From Stenotrophomonas sp. ATCM1_4 (GTDB lineage Bacteria; Pseudomonadota; Gammaproteobacteria; Xanthomonadales; Xanthomonadaceae): a stretch of DNA of 64,000 nt. The stretch lies in the NCBI RefSeq assembly GCF_004348115.1, contig NZ_QPFB01000001.1, positions 25,752 to 89,751 on the forward strand, written 5' to 3'. This document shows positions 41,824 to 49,931 of this stretch, piece by piece. The notes below the pieces were generated by a model. It made no database searches, was not told the DNA's origin, and was given only the letters and a program-made list of their open reading frames with translations. Both the position numbers and the translations under genes were made by a program. The first letter of the stretch is position 1, and each line of letters starts with the position of its first letter.

Positions 41824-43809
41824 ATGCTGGACTCCCTCAATCCCCCCCAACGCGCGGCGGCGGTGCACGCCGAAGGTCCCCTGCTGGTGCTGGCCGGTGC
41901 AGGCAGCGGCAAGACGCGCGTGATCGTCGAGAAAATCGCCCACCTGATCGGCAGCAACCGCTACCCGGCCCGGCGCATCGCGGCGATCACCTTCACCAAC
42001 AAGTCGGCCAAGGAAATGCGCGAGCGCGTGGCCAAGCGCCTGCGCGCGGAGGATGCCGCCGAGGTGACCATCTGCACGTTCCACGCGCTGGGGCTGAAGT
42101 TCCTGCAGATCGAACATGAACAGGTGGGGTTGAAGCGCAACTTCTCGATCTTCGATGCCGATGACGCCAACGGCCAGATCAAGGACCTGCTGGGCGGCAG
42201 CAATGCCAAGCCCGACGACATCGAGGACATCAAGAACCTGATCTCGCGGGCCAAGAACGCCGGCCTGTCGCCGGAGCAGGCGATGGCGGCGGCGCGCAGC
42301 AGCCGCGAGAAGAACGCGGCCATGGTCTACGAGCTTTACCAGGCGCGTCTGACCTCGTTCAACGCGGTGGACTTCGATGACCTGATCCGCCTGCCGGTGC
42401 AGGTGCTGGAAGAGAACCCGGACATCGCCCTGGCCTGGCGCGAGCGCATCGGCTACCTGCTGGTGGACGAATGCCAGGACACCAACGACGCCCAGTACCG
42501 GCTGCTCAAGCAACTGGCCGGGCCGCGTGGCAACTTCACCTGCGTGGGGGACGACGACCAGTCGATCTACGCCTGGCGTGGCGCCAACCCGGAAAACCTG
42601 CAGCAGATGGGCCGCGACTACCCGGCGCTGAAGATCATCAAGCTGGAGCAGAACTACCGCTGCTCCAACCGCGTGCTGCGCGCGGCCAACGCCTTGATCG
42701 CGCACAACCCGCACGAACACCTGAAGACGCTGTGGTCCGACCAGGCCGACGGCGAGCGCATCCGCGTGTGGGAGTGCCGCAACAGCGAGCACGAGGCGGA
42801 GAAGGTGGCCTCGGAGATCCATTTCCTGGCCACCAACCGCAAGATCCCGTGGAGTGATTTCTGCATCCTGTTCCGCGGCAACTTCCAGTCGCGGCCGCTG
42901 GAAAAGGCGATGCAGCTGGTCGGCGTGCCGTACCACCTCAACGGCGGCACGGTGTTCCTGGAGCGGCAGGAGGTGAAGGACACGCTGTCCTGGCTGCGCC
43001 TGCTGGTGAACCCGGACGACGACACCGCATTCATGCGCGCGGTGCAGTCGCCCAAGCGCGACGTCGGCGCCAGCACGCTGGCCAAGCTGGCCGAGCTGGC
43101 CTCGGAGAAGGGCATGCCGATGGCGCAGGCCGCCGAGGCGATGGGCGCGCTGGCGCAGCTGCCGCCGCGCGCGGCCAACAGCCTGAGCAAGTTCACCGAC
43201 ATCCTGCGCGCGCTGCGCATGGACATGCGCCAGATGAGCTCGGGTGACCTGGTGCGGCGCGTGGCCAAGGACTCCGGCCTGCTGGCGGAAATGCGCCACC
43301 AGGCCAAGGACACCACCAGCTACGAGCGCCGTGCCAACAACGTCGAGGAACTGGCCTCGTGGTTCGAGAGCGGCCCGCGCGGTGCCAGCGCCGCCGACAT
43401 GGCCGCGCAGCTGGCGCTGATCTCGCGCAACGACAAGGACGACGGCGGCAACCAGGTGCGGATGATGACGCTGCATGCATCCAAGGGACTGGAGTTCCCG
43501 TATGTGTTCATCGTTGGCTGCGAGGACGGCGTGCTGCCGCACCAGGTCAGCCTGGACGAGGGCAACCTGCAGGAAGAGCGCCGCCTGCTGTACGTGGGTA
43601 TCACCCGCGCCAAGGTGCAGCTGTGGATGAGCTTCAGCCGCCTGACCCGCAAGTTCGGCGAGCACATCCGGCTCAAGCCCAGCCGCTTCTTCGATGAGTT
43701 GCCGGCCAGTGAGATCCAGCGCGATGGTGCCGACCCGGTGGCCGATGCCGCGCACAAGCAGGAGCGCGCGAAGGCGGGGTTGGCGGCGATCCAGGCGTTG
43801 TTTGACTGA
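41824..43809 (+). CDS. rep: ATP-dependent DNA helicase Rep
   Basis: A 661-residue superfamily-1A 3'-5' helicase. Motifs: NPPQRAAAV (Q motif), GAGSGKT (Walker A), FTNKSAKEM (Ia), LLVDECQDTND (II), GDDDQSIYAWRGA (III), EQNYRCSNRVLRAAN (IV), HASKGLEFPYVF (V) and YVGITRAK (VI). Length and the N-terminal MLDSLNPPQ fit Rep better than UvrD (about 720 residues). Rep removes proteins ahead of the replication fork and restarts forks. It is divergent from tdk, 73 bp apart. Confidence 0.93.
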   Translation: MLDSLNPPQRAAAVHAEGPLLVLAGAGSGKTRVIVEKIAHLIGSNRYPARRIAAITFTNKSAKEMRERVAKRLRAEDAAEVTICTFHALGLKFLQIEHEQVGLKRNFSIFDADDANGQIKDLLGGSNAKPDDIEDIKNLISRAKNAGLSPEQAMAAARSSREKNAAMVYELYQARLTSFNAVDFDDLIRLPVQVLEENPDIALAWRERIGYLLVDECQDTNDAQYRLLKQLAGPRGNFTCVGDDDQSIYAWRGANPENLQQMGRDYPALKIIKLEQNYRCSNRVLRAANALIAHNPHEHLKTLWSDQADGERIRVWECRNSEHEAEKVASEIHFLATNRKIPWSDFCILFRGNFQSRPLEKAMQLVGVPYHLNGGTVFLERQEVKDTLSWLRLLVNPDDDTAFMRAVQSPKRDVGASTLAKLAELASEKGMPMAQAAEAMGALAQLPPRAANSLSKFTDILRALRMDMRQMSSGDLVRRVAKDSGLLAEMRHQAKDTTSYERRANNVEELASWFESGPRGASAADMAAQLALISRNDKDDGGNQVRMMTLHASKGLEFPYVFIVGCEDGVLPHQVSLDEGNLQEERRLLYVGITRAKVQLWMSFSRLTRKFGEHIRLKPSRFFDELPASEIQRDGADPVADAAHKQERAKAGLAAIQALFD

Positions 43810-44008
43810 CCCCTCCCCAGCCCGCCCGGCCCTCAGACGCAGCCTTCGGGCGTTCATCAGACCGCACGCCAGTGGCGTGCAAACGCTCCTCTTCACCCCC
43901 TTGCCTTCGGCAAAGGGAGGGGGCGGATCATGACGGTCGGTCAGGTCAACGTGTGCCGCTTTGCTCCCTCCCTTGCGCCGCAGGCGGAGGGGAGGGCCGG
44001 GGAGCGGT
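43809..44008. repeat. Inverted REP doublet 3 with internal insertion
   Basis: It begins ACCCCTCCCC and ends GGGGAGCGGT, with the usual inner palindromes TTGCCTTCGGCAAAGGGAGG and CTCCCTCCCTTGCGCCGCAG. The left half is split by about 65 bp containing the hairpin GCACGCC-AGT-GGCGTGC (43864-43880), apparently a nested second repeat. It fills most of the gap between rep and the acetyltransferase gene. Confidence 0.75.
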
Positions 44009-44043
44009 AAGCTCGGCCTGCACATCCCGCACGGAACCCGGCA

Positions 44044-44574
44044 ATGCCCCAACCCCTGATCCAGACCGAACGCCTCACCCTGCGCCTGCTGCGCGATGAC
44101 GACACCGACGCGGCCGGCATGCTGGCCCTGCTCAACGAGCCGGGTTTCCACCAGTACATCGGCGACCGCGGCGTGCGCACGCAGGAGCAGGCCCGCGACT
44201 ACATCCGCAATGGCCCGTTCGCCAGCTACGTGGCCAACGGCTTCGGCATGTACGTGATCGAGCGGCGCGAGGACGGTGCGTGGATGGGCAATGCCGGGTT
44301 GGTGCGTCGTGATGGCCTGGCCCACGTCGACGTGGGTTACGCGCTGCTGGGGGAATTCGGCGGGCGCGGCTACGCGCTGGAAGCCGCGCGCGCGGTGGTG
44401 GCGTACGCGCGCGATGCGCTGCGCATCGGGACGCTGTGCGCGATCGTGTCCAAGGGCAATGCGCGCTCGGTGGCGCTGCTGGAGAAGCTGGGGTTCGTGG
44501 CGGACGGCGTGGTGACGCTGCCGGGCAAGGACGAGGAGTTGTTCCTGTTTTTACTGGCGGAGGGGGCGGACTGA
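44044..44574 (+). CDS. GNAT-family N-acetyltransferase (RimJ/RimL-like)
   Basis: A 176-residue acetyltransferase of the RimJ/RimL GNAT group. It starts with IQTERLTLRLLRDDD, shows the central DVGYALLGEFGGRGYALEAARA acetyl-CoA binding loop, and ends with NARSVALLEKLGF. Such enzymes acetylate N-terminal amino groups of proteins, or small amines; the acceptor cannot be told. It is a single gene between two repeat blocks. Confidence 0.88.
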   Translation: MPQPLIQTERLTLRLLRDDDTDAAGMLALLNEPGFHQYIGDRGVRTQEQARDYIRNGPFASYVANGFGMYVIERREDGAWMGNAGLVRRDGLAHVDVGYALLGEFGGRGYALEAARAVVAYARDALRIGTLCAIVSKGNARSVALLEKLGFVADGVVTLPGKDEELFLFLLAEGAD

Positions 44575-44596
44575 ACTTCCAGGCATCGTCGTAGCC

Positions 44597-44748
44597 GCCC
44601 TTCTCCCTGCGGGAGAAGGTGCCCGAAGGGCGGATGAGGGTTCGGGCTAGGCACTGTGTCGCTGAGGTCAGCAGGGTTTTGCTTCTTGCCCTCTCCCCAA
44701 CCCCTCTCCCGCTGGCGGGAGAGGGGCTAGAGCCAAAGCCAAAGCCTT
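44597..44748. repeat. REP palindromes and short hexamer run before atoE-like 3' end
   Basis: CTTCTCCCTGCGGGAGAAGG (44600-44619) and CCTCTCCCGCTGGCGGGAGA (44702-44721) are REP-like palindromes. The second is followed by AGCCAAAGCCAAAGCC (44731-44746), the same hexamer type as at 10217-10305, again touching a REP. Confidence 0.75.
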
Positions 44749-46165
44749 ACGGCATCACCGGTGGCACGTAGGCCAGGGTCGCGCCCAGCGCCCACAGCAG
44801 GAGCAGCACCAGCGGGATGTGCACCAGCAGCTGCACGAAGGTGAAGCCGATCAGGTCGCGTGCCTTCAGGCCCAGCACGCCGAGCAGCGGCAGCATGTAG
44901 AACGGGTTGATCAGGTTGGGTAGCGCTTCGGCGGCGTTGTAGATCTGCACCGACCAGCCCAGGTGGTATTGCAGGTCGTTGGCCACCTGCATCACGTACG
45001 GCGCTTCGATGATCCACTTGCCGCCACCGGAGGGGATGAAGAAGCCCAGCACCGCCGAATAGCTGCCCATCAGCAGCGCGTAGGTGTCGTGGCTGGCGAT
45101 CCGGGTGAAGAAGGTGGAGATCAGGTGGGCCACGCTGTGGCCGTCGCTGCCGTTGACGGTGGTCATGATCGCGGCGATCGAACCGTACAGCGGGAACTGG
45201 ATCAGCACGCCGGTGGTGGACGGCACCGCGCGCGCCACCGCGTCCAGGAAATTGCGCGGACGCCAGTGCAGCAGCGCGCCCAGCATCAGGAACAGCAGGT
45301 TGTAGGTATTCAGGCCGGAGATCGCCTGGATGGCCGGCTTGGTCGAGAACTCATGCACCAGCCAGCCGGCGGCCAGCAGCACCAGCAGCAGGATCAGCAG
45401 CGGGCTGTGCTCCAGCCATTCGCCCGGGCGGGTCGGCGTGGCCTTGGGCGGGGCGACGTCGTGGTGCACGTCCACGCCGCAGTCGGCCGCGTCGCGCGCG
45501 GAGTTGGCGTTGGGCGCGGTGACGTAGGAGATCACCAGCGACACCACCACCAGCGCTGCCAGCAGCACGCCGGACTGCCACAGGAAGATGGTTTCGGTGA
45601 ACGGGATGACGCCGGTGATGGACAGGATCGACGGCGGCAGGCTGGCCGGGTTGGCCTGCAGCTGCGCGGCCGAGGACGACAGGCCCAGTGCCCATACCGC
45701 ACCCAGGCCGAGATAGCCCGCCGCGCCGGCGGCGCGGTAGTCCATCTTCAGCTCGCTGCGGCGCGCCAGCGCACGCACCAGCAGGCCGGCGAACACCAGG
45801 CTCAGGCCCCAGTTCAACAGCGAGGCCAGCATCGACACGGTGGCCACCAGCGCCACCGCGGTGCGGCCGTTGCGCGGTACCCGGGCAAGCCGGTCGATCA
45901 GCCGCGAGGCCGGGCCGGAGGAGGCCACCACGTAACCGCCGATGACCACGAAGGCCATCTGCATGGTGAAGGGGATCAGGCTCCAGAAGCCATCGCCGAA
46001 GGCCTTGGCGGTTTCGGTGGCCGGGGCGCCGATGGCCAGTGCGGCCAGCGACACGGCGGCCAGGGCAAGGGCGGCGAACACCCAGGAGTCGGGGAACCAG
46101 CGCTCGGCGAACTGGGCGCAGCGGATGGCGAATCGCGCCGAGGCGGTGTCTTGGGGAGTCTGCAT
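44747..46165 (-). CDS. Short-chain fatty acid transporter (AtoE family)
   Basis: A 472-residue polytopic membrane protein of the AtoE/TIGR00366 short-chain fatty acid permease family, with about 12 helices. The family block SGGGKWIIEAPYVMQVA, with PNLINPFYMLPLLG after it, is intact. It would bring acetate-to-butyrate sized acids across the inner membrane. ATG 46165 gives a 30-residue soluble N terminus (FAERWFPDSWVF); the longer open frame runs into a repeat and is not credible. No ato catabolic genes are adjacent. Confidence 0.88.
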   Translation of the reverse strand: MQTPQDTASARFAIRCAQFAERWFPDSWVFAALALAAVSLAALAIGAPATETAKAFGDGFWSLIPFTMQMAFVVIGGYVVASSGPASRLIDRLARVPRNGRTAVALVATVSMLASLLNWGLSLVFAGLLVRALARRSELKMDYRAAGAAGYLGLGAVWALGLSSSAAQLQANPASLPPSILSITGVIPFTETIFLWQSGVLLAALVVVSLVISYVTAPNANSARDAADCGVDVHHDVAPPKATPTRPGEWLEHSPLLILLLVLLAAGWLVHEFSTKPAIQAISGLNTYNLLFLMLGALLHWRPRNFLDAVARAVPSTTGVLIQFPLYGSIAAIMTTVNGSDGHSVAHLISTFFTRIASHDTYALLMGSYSAVLGFFIPSGGGKWIIEAPYVMQVANDLQYHLGWSVQIYNAAEALPNLINPFYMLPLLGVLGLKARDLIGFTFVQLLVHIPLVLLLLWALGATLAYVPPVMP

Positions 46166-46283
46166 GGGGGCTATCGGTTGAGGACTACGACGCGACGGTA
46201 GCAATCCCGTGCAGGCGGGGGGAACTGGACTTTTGGATGGAGGGGCGGGTTCAGCTTGAAGGGATTTGCCCGCCAATGCCGAC

Positions 46284-46410
46284 TCTCCCCAGCCCTCCCC
46301 TTGGCTTACGCCAAAGGGAGGGGGCGATTCGTGCCGTTCGATCAGCCCGCAGAGTGGTGCGTTTAGCTCCCTCCCTTTGGCGTAAGCCAAGGGGAGGTCT
46401 GGGGTGGGGT
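46284..46410. repeat. Inverted REP doublet 4
   Basis: CCCTCCCCTTGGCTTACGCC + AAAGGGAGGGGG (46293-46324) faces CTCCCTCCCTTTGGCGTAAG + CCAAGGGGAGG (46367-46397), flanked by CTCTCCCCAG and CTGGGGTGGGG. About 42 bp separate the halves. It lies between the AtoE-type and YcaC-type genes. Confidence 0.85.
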
Positions 46411-46441
46411 AATGCGGTTGAGCTCCCCATCCACTCCTGCA

Positions 46442-47083
46442 TCACTCCGCCGCGTCGTAGCCGAACTGGATGCCCGCCGTGCCGCCGGTGCTGATGAACA
46501 GCTCCATGAACTGCTTGGCGGTGTCGGCACGGTTCCAGTCGCGCTGCAGCTCGCAGAACAGCTGCGGCACGCTGATCAGCTTGGCGCCGGCCTGCTCGAC
46601 GCGGCGCAGGGCGGCGTCATGGGCGGCCAGCGAGGTGCCGCCCACCGCATCGACCGGCACGTACACCTCGTAGCCCTCGCGCAGCGCGTCCAGCGCCGGG
46701 AAGGTGAGGCAGGCCTCGGTCCACAGCGCGGTCATGATCAGCTTCCTGCGGCCGGTGGCCTCCACCGCCTTGCGGAACTCCACGTCTTCCCACGAGTTGA
46801 TGGTGGTGCGGTCGTAGGTGGGTTCGTCCTTCAGCACCTTGCGCAGCTGCGGGATCGGCGGCTTGTTCAGGCCGGTCTTGACGTTGACCGTGGAGTGCAC
46901 GATCGGCAGTCCATAGACCTTTGCGGCCTTGGCGACGCCGACGATGTGGTTGACCAGCAACTGGCGGTCCATCGAAGCGATGGAGTTCACCTGCACGGGC
47001 TGGTAGTCGATGACGATCAGGGCGGAGTTCTCCGGGGTCAGCAGATCGTCGGTCTTCGGGTCACGCTTGGTTTCGCTGGTCAT
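46442..47083 (-). CDS. Isochorismatase-family hydrolase (YcaC-like), second copy
   Basis: A 213-residue cysteine hydrolase of the isochorismatase superfamily. The expected Asp (VIDYQPVQ), Lys and Cys (ALWTEACLTFP) triad is recognisable, and the length fits YcaC-type enzymes, whose natural substrate is unsettled. ATG 47083 gives MTSETKRDPK. It is the third gene after a pirin and another YcaC-like gene, 66 bp downstream of the latter on the same strand. The two hydrolases share the C-terminal WNRAD motif and are probably paralogues from tandem duplication. Confidence 0.87.
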   Translation of the reverse strand: MTSETKRDPKTDDLLTPENSALIVIDYQPVQVNSIASMDRQLLVNHIVGVAKAAKVYGLPIVHSTVNVKTGLNKPPIPQLRKVLKDEPTYDRTTINSWEDVEFRKAVEATGRRKLIMTALWTEACLTFPALDALREGYEVYVPVDAVGGTSLAAHDAALRRVEQAGAKLISVPQLFCELQRDWNRADTAKQFMELFISTGGTAGIQFGYDAAE

Positions 47084-47149
47084 CACAAAGCTCCTATGCA
47101 GGGAGGGATGCACCGCGCGCAGGGCGCACGCGGTGCGGGGGGGAACGGA

Positions 47150-47839
47150 TCAATCGCGCTGCGAATCCAGCGGCTCGTGGTTGGTCACCACTTCCTGCGC
47201 CTTGCTGTAGCTCTCGATCAGCAGCTGGTAGTTCGGGAAGATCTGCGTGTAGGCCTGTGCCCATTCGGCGGCATCGGCGCGGTTCCAGGTCTTCTGCAGC
47301 TCCGAGGCCACGGCGGCCACGTCGATGACCACCACGCCGGCCTGCATCATCCGCGCCAGGGTGATTTCCTGGGCCTGCTTGGAATAGGTGCCCGAGGCAT
47401 CGATCACCGCGAACACCTGGTAGCCCTCGGCCACCGCCGCGATCGACGGGAACGCCATGCACACGCTGGTGATGGTGCCGGCGATGATCAGCTGCTTCTT
47501 GCCGGTGTCCTTCACCGCCTGCACGAAGTCGGGGTTGTCCCAGGCGTTGATCTCGCCCTTGCGCGCCACGTACTTGGCGTGCGGTGCGTTCTGGTGGATC
47601 TCCGGGATCAGCGGACCGTTCGGGCCCTGCGGCACCGAGGCGGTGGTGATGACCGGGATCTTGGCCAGCGACGCGAGCCTGGCCAGCGTGGCGGCCAGGC
47701 GGCGCAGGGTGGTGAACGGCATGTCATGCACGGTCTGGAACAGGCCGCTCTGGTGGTCGATCAACAGCATGGCGACGTTGTCCGGGTCGATCACCGGCTT
47801 GGCGCCGTTGAAGTTGGCCGCGTACGGGAAGGCATTCAT
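47150..47839 (-). CDS. Isochorismatase-family hydrolase (YcaC-like), first copy
   Basis: A 229-residue isochorismatase-superfamily hydrolase, with Asp in LLIDHQSGLF, Lys in VARKGEINAW region and the nucleophile Cys in GTITSVCMAFP. The remaining family blocks (EGYQVFAVIDASGTYS) are normal. ATG 47839 gives MNAFPYAANF. It lies 97 bp after the pirin gene and 66 bp before its paralogue. The trio suggests hydrolytic and oxidative removal of a common small aromatic or amide compound, controlled by the divergent LysR protein. Confidence 0.88.
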   Translation of the reverse strand: MNAFPYAANFNGAKPVIDPDNVAMLLIDHQSGLFQTVHDMPFTTLRRLAATLARLASLAKIPVITTASVPQGPNGPLIPEIHQNAPHAKYVARKGEINAWDNPDFVQAVKDTGKKQLIIAGTITSVCMAFPSIAAVAEGYQVFAVIDASGTYSKQAQEITLARMMQAGVVVIDVAAVASELQKTWNRADAAEWAQAYTQIFPNYQLLIESYSKAQEVVTNHEPLDSQRD

Positions 47840-47936
47840 GGCGGGGCTCTCATTGAGTAGCGATGGGACGGTCGCGCTGCATCGGTAATGCAGGCGCGAC
47901 GGGGAAGTGACCGGGCGGTTACGCCCGGTCATGGGT

Positions 47937-48803
47937 TCAAGCGGCGATCTGGCCGAAGCGGCCGGAGTTGAAGTCCTCCATCGCCTGGCGGATTTCTTCC
48001 TGCGTGTTCATCACGAACGGGCCGTAGCCGGCGATGGGCTCGTCGATCGGCTCACCGGCCAGCACCAGCACGGTGGCATCGGCGTTGGCTTCCAGCGCCA
48101 CCTCGCCGGCGGTACGGTCGAACAGCACCATCTGGCCTTCGCGGGCCACCTGGCTGCCGTTGAACAGCACCGTGCCGTGCAGCACCACCATCGCCACGGT
48201 GTGGCCTTCGGCGAAGGTGAAGCTGGCGTGCCGGTCACGCTGCAGGCGCAGGTCCCAGACATCCATCGGCGTGTGGGTGCGGGCCGGGCCATGCTGGCCA
48301 CCGAAGGCACCGGCAATCACGCGGACGGAGCCGGCGCCATCGGCCAGGGGCACGACCGGGATGTCGGCGTTGCCGATGTTCTGGTAGCCCGGCGTGGCCA
48401 TCTTGTCGCTGGCCGGCAGGTTCACCCACAGCTGCACCATCTCCAGCTTGCCGCCGCGTCGGGTGAAGGCCTCGGAGTGGAACTCCTCGTGCAGGATGCC
48501 GGAGGCGGCCGTCATCCACTGCACGTCGCCCGGGCCGATCTCGCCGCCGGCACCGGTGGAGTCGCGGTGGGCCACTTCGCCGTCATAGACGATGGTGACC
48601 GTCTCGAACCCGCGGTGCGGGTGCTGGCCGACCCCGCGCGGGGTGTCGGTGGGGCTGAACTCGGCCGGGCCGGCGTGGTCCAGCAGCAGGAACGGGCTGA
48701 GCTGCCGGCCGTGGGTGTTGTAGGAGAACAACGAACGGACCGGGAAGCCGTCGCCGACCCAGTGCGGACGGGGGGCGCTGTAGAGGCCGCTGATCTTCTT
48801 CAT
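47937..48803 (-). CDS. Pirin family bicupin protein
   Basis: A 288-residue pirin. The metal motif is clear: GVGQHPHRGFETVTIVYDGEVAH (two His), then His in SGILHEEFHSE with a following Glu. The C-terminal pirin_C domain ends with AGEPIDEPIAGYGPFVMNTQEE. This last motif marks the full-length human-pirin-like subgroup, several members of which have quercetin 2,3-dioxygenase activity in vitro. ATG 48803 is supported by divergence from a LysR gene. It is longer than the other pirin at 13494 and not a close copy of it. Confidence 0.9.
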   Translation of the reverse strand: MKKISGLYSAPRPHWVGDGFPVRSLFSYNTHGRQLSPFLLLDHAGPAEFSPTDTPRGVGQHPHRGFETVTIVYDGEVAHRDSTGAGGEIGPGDVQWMTAASGILHEEFHSEAFTRRGGKLEMVQLWVNLPASDKMATPGYQNIGNADIPVVPLADGAGSVRVIAGAFGGQHGPARTHTPMDVWDLRLQRDRHASFTFAEGHTVAMVVLHGTVLFNGSQVAREGQMVLFDRTAGEVALEANADATVLVLAGEPIDEPIAGYGPFVMNTQEEIRQAMEDFNSGRFGQIAA

Positions 48804-48927
48804 GTCTTTGCTCCAGTGGCGGCGCGGGTGCGCCTTCGTTGAAGCGAAGATTAGGATTGGGACGATATCCCTGGTAGACGGCAAAAAATGGTCTCATAGT
48901 CCTATCTGGTGAACGATGGGATGCGCC

Positions 48928-49833
48928 ATGCAGGACCTGAACGACCTGTACTACTTCGCCAAGGTGGTCGACTACGGCGGCTTCGCGCCGGCCGGGCGCG
49001 CGCTGGGCGAGCCCAAGTCCAAGCTGAGCCGGCGCATCGCCCTGCTGGAGGAACGGCTGGGGGTGCGGCTGATCCAGCGTTCGACCCGGCATTTCTCGGT
49101 GACCGAGATCGGGCAGACCTTCCATGCGCATTGCCGGGCGATGCTGGTCGAGGCCGAGGCGGCGGCAGAATCCATCGAGATGACCCGCTCGCAGCCACGC
49201 GGCATCGTGCGGGTGAGCTGCCCGACCATGCTGCTGGACTTCCGGGTGGCGAAGATGGTGGCCGACTTCATGGCGCAGTGCCCCGACGTGCAGGTGCACC
49301 TGGAGGCCACCAACCGCCGCGTCGACGTGATCGCCGAAGGCTTTGACCTGGCCATCCGCGTGCGCCCGCCGCCGCTGGAGGACAGCGAGCTGGTGCTGAA
49401 GGTGCTGGCCGAGCGCACCCAATGCCTGGTGGCGGCGCCGTCGCTGGTTGAGCGGCATGGCATGGCGCACGGCCCGGCCGACCTGCACCTGTTGCCGAGC
49501 GTGGCGCTGGGCGTGCCGCAGGCCGAGCATGCCTGGCGGTTGATCGGCCCCGATGGCGCCGAAGCGGTGGTGGCGCATGCGCCGCGGCTGGTCACGCGCG
49601 GGATGACGGCCCTGCGCGAGGCGGCCTGGGCCGGTGTCGGCGTGGCCCAACTGCCCTCGATGATCGTGCGCGAGTCGGTGGCGCAGGGCCGCCTGCTGCG
49701 CGTGGCACCGGACTGGGCCCCGCCGAAGGAGATCGTGCACGCGGTGTTCCCGTCGCGGCGCGGGCTGTTGCCGTCGGTGCGCGAGTTCATCGATTTCCTC
49801 GCCGCGCGCTTCGCCGAGCTGGACGAATCCTGA
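48928..49833 (+). CDS. LysR-family transcriptional regulator
   Basis: A 301-residue LysR regulator. HTH at residues ~2-60 (DLNDLYYFAKVVDYGGFAPAGRALG, SKLSRRIALLEERLGVRL), then the effector domain. I choose ATG 48928, giving MQDLNDLYYF; ATG 48916 would add four residues. It is divergent from the pirin/YcaC/YcaC operon and most likely controls it. Its HTH resembles regulators placed beside pirin genes in other proteobacteria. Confidence 0.9.
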   Translation: MQDLNDLYYFAKVVDYGGFAPAGRALGEPKSKLSRRIALLEERLGVRLIQRSTRHFSVTEIGQTFHAHCRAMLVEAEAAAESIEMTRSQPRGIVRVSCPTMLLDFRVAKMVADFMAQCPDVQVHLEATNRRVDVIAEGFDLAIRVRPPPLEDSELVLKVLAERTQCLVAAPSLVERHGMAHGPADLHLLPSVALGVPQAEHAWRLIGPDGAEAVVAHAPRLVTRGMTALREAAWAGVGVAQLPSMIVRESVAQGRLLRVAPDWAPPKEIVHAVFPSRRGLLPSVREFIDFLAARFAELDES

Positions 49834-49931
49834 GCCGGCGGCGGCGCGATCGATCCTGAACCGGGGACAGTCACAGGAAATGCACATGCCGTTGGTGAAC
49901 TTGGTCGATCACTCGCAAAGGAGCGCCCTGC

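Noticed and set aside
41668..44325. 885-residue open frame on the minus strand
   Set aside because: Antisense to rep and running through a repeat doublet; no motif, composition typical of a shadow frame.
48859..48871. GGGA-N5-TCCC dyad before the pirin/LysR pair
   Set aside because: Only 4-bp arms; too weak to call an operator on its own.
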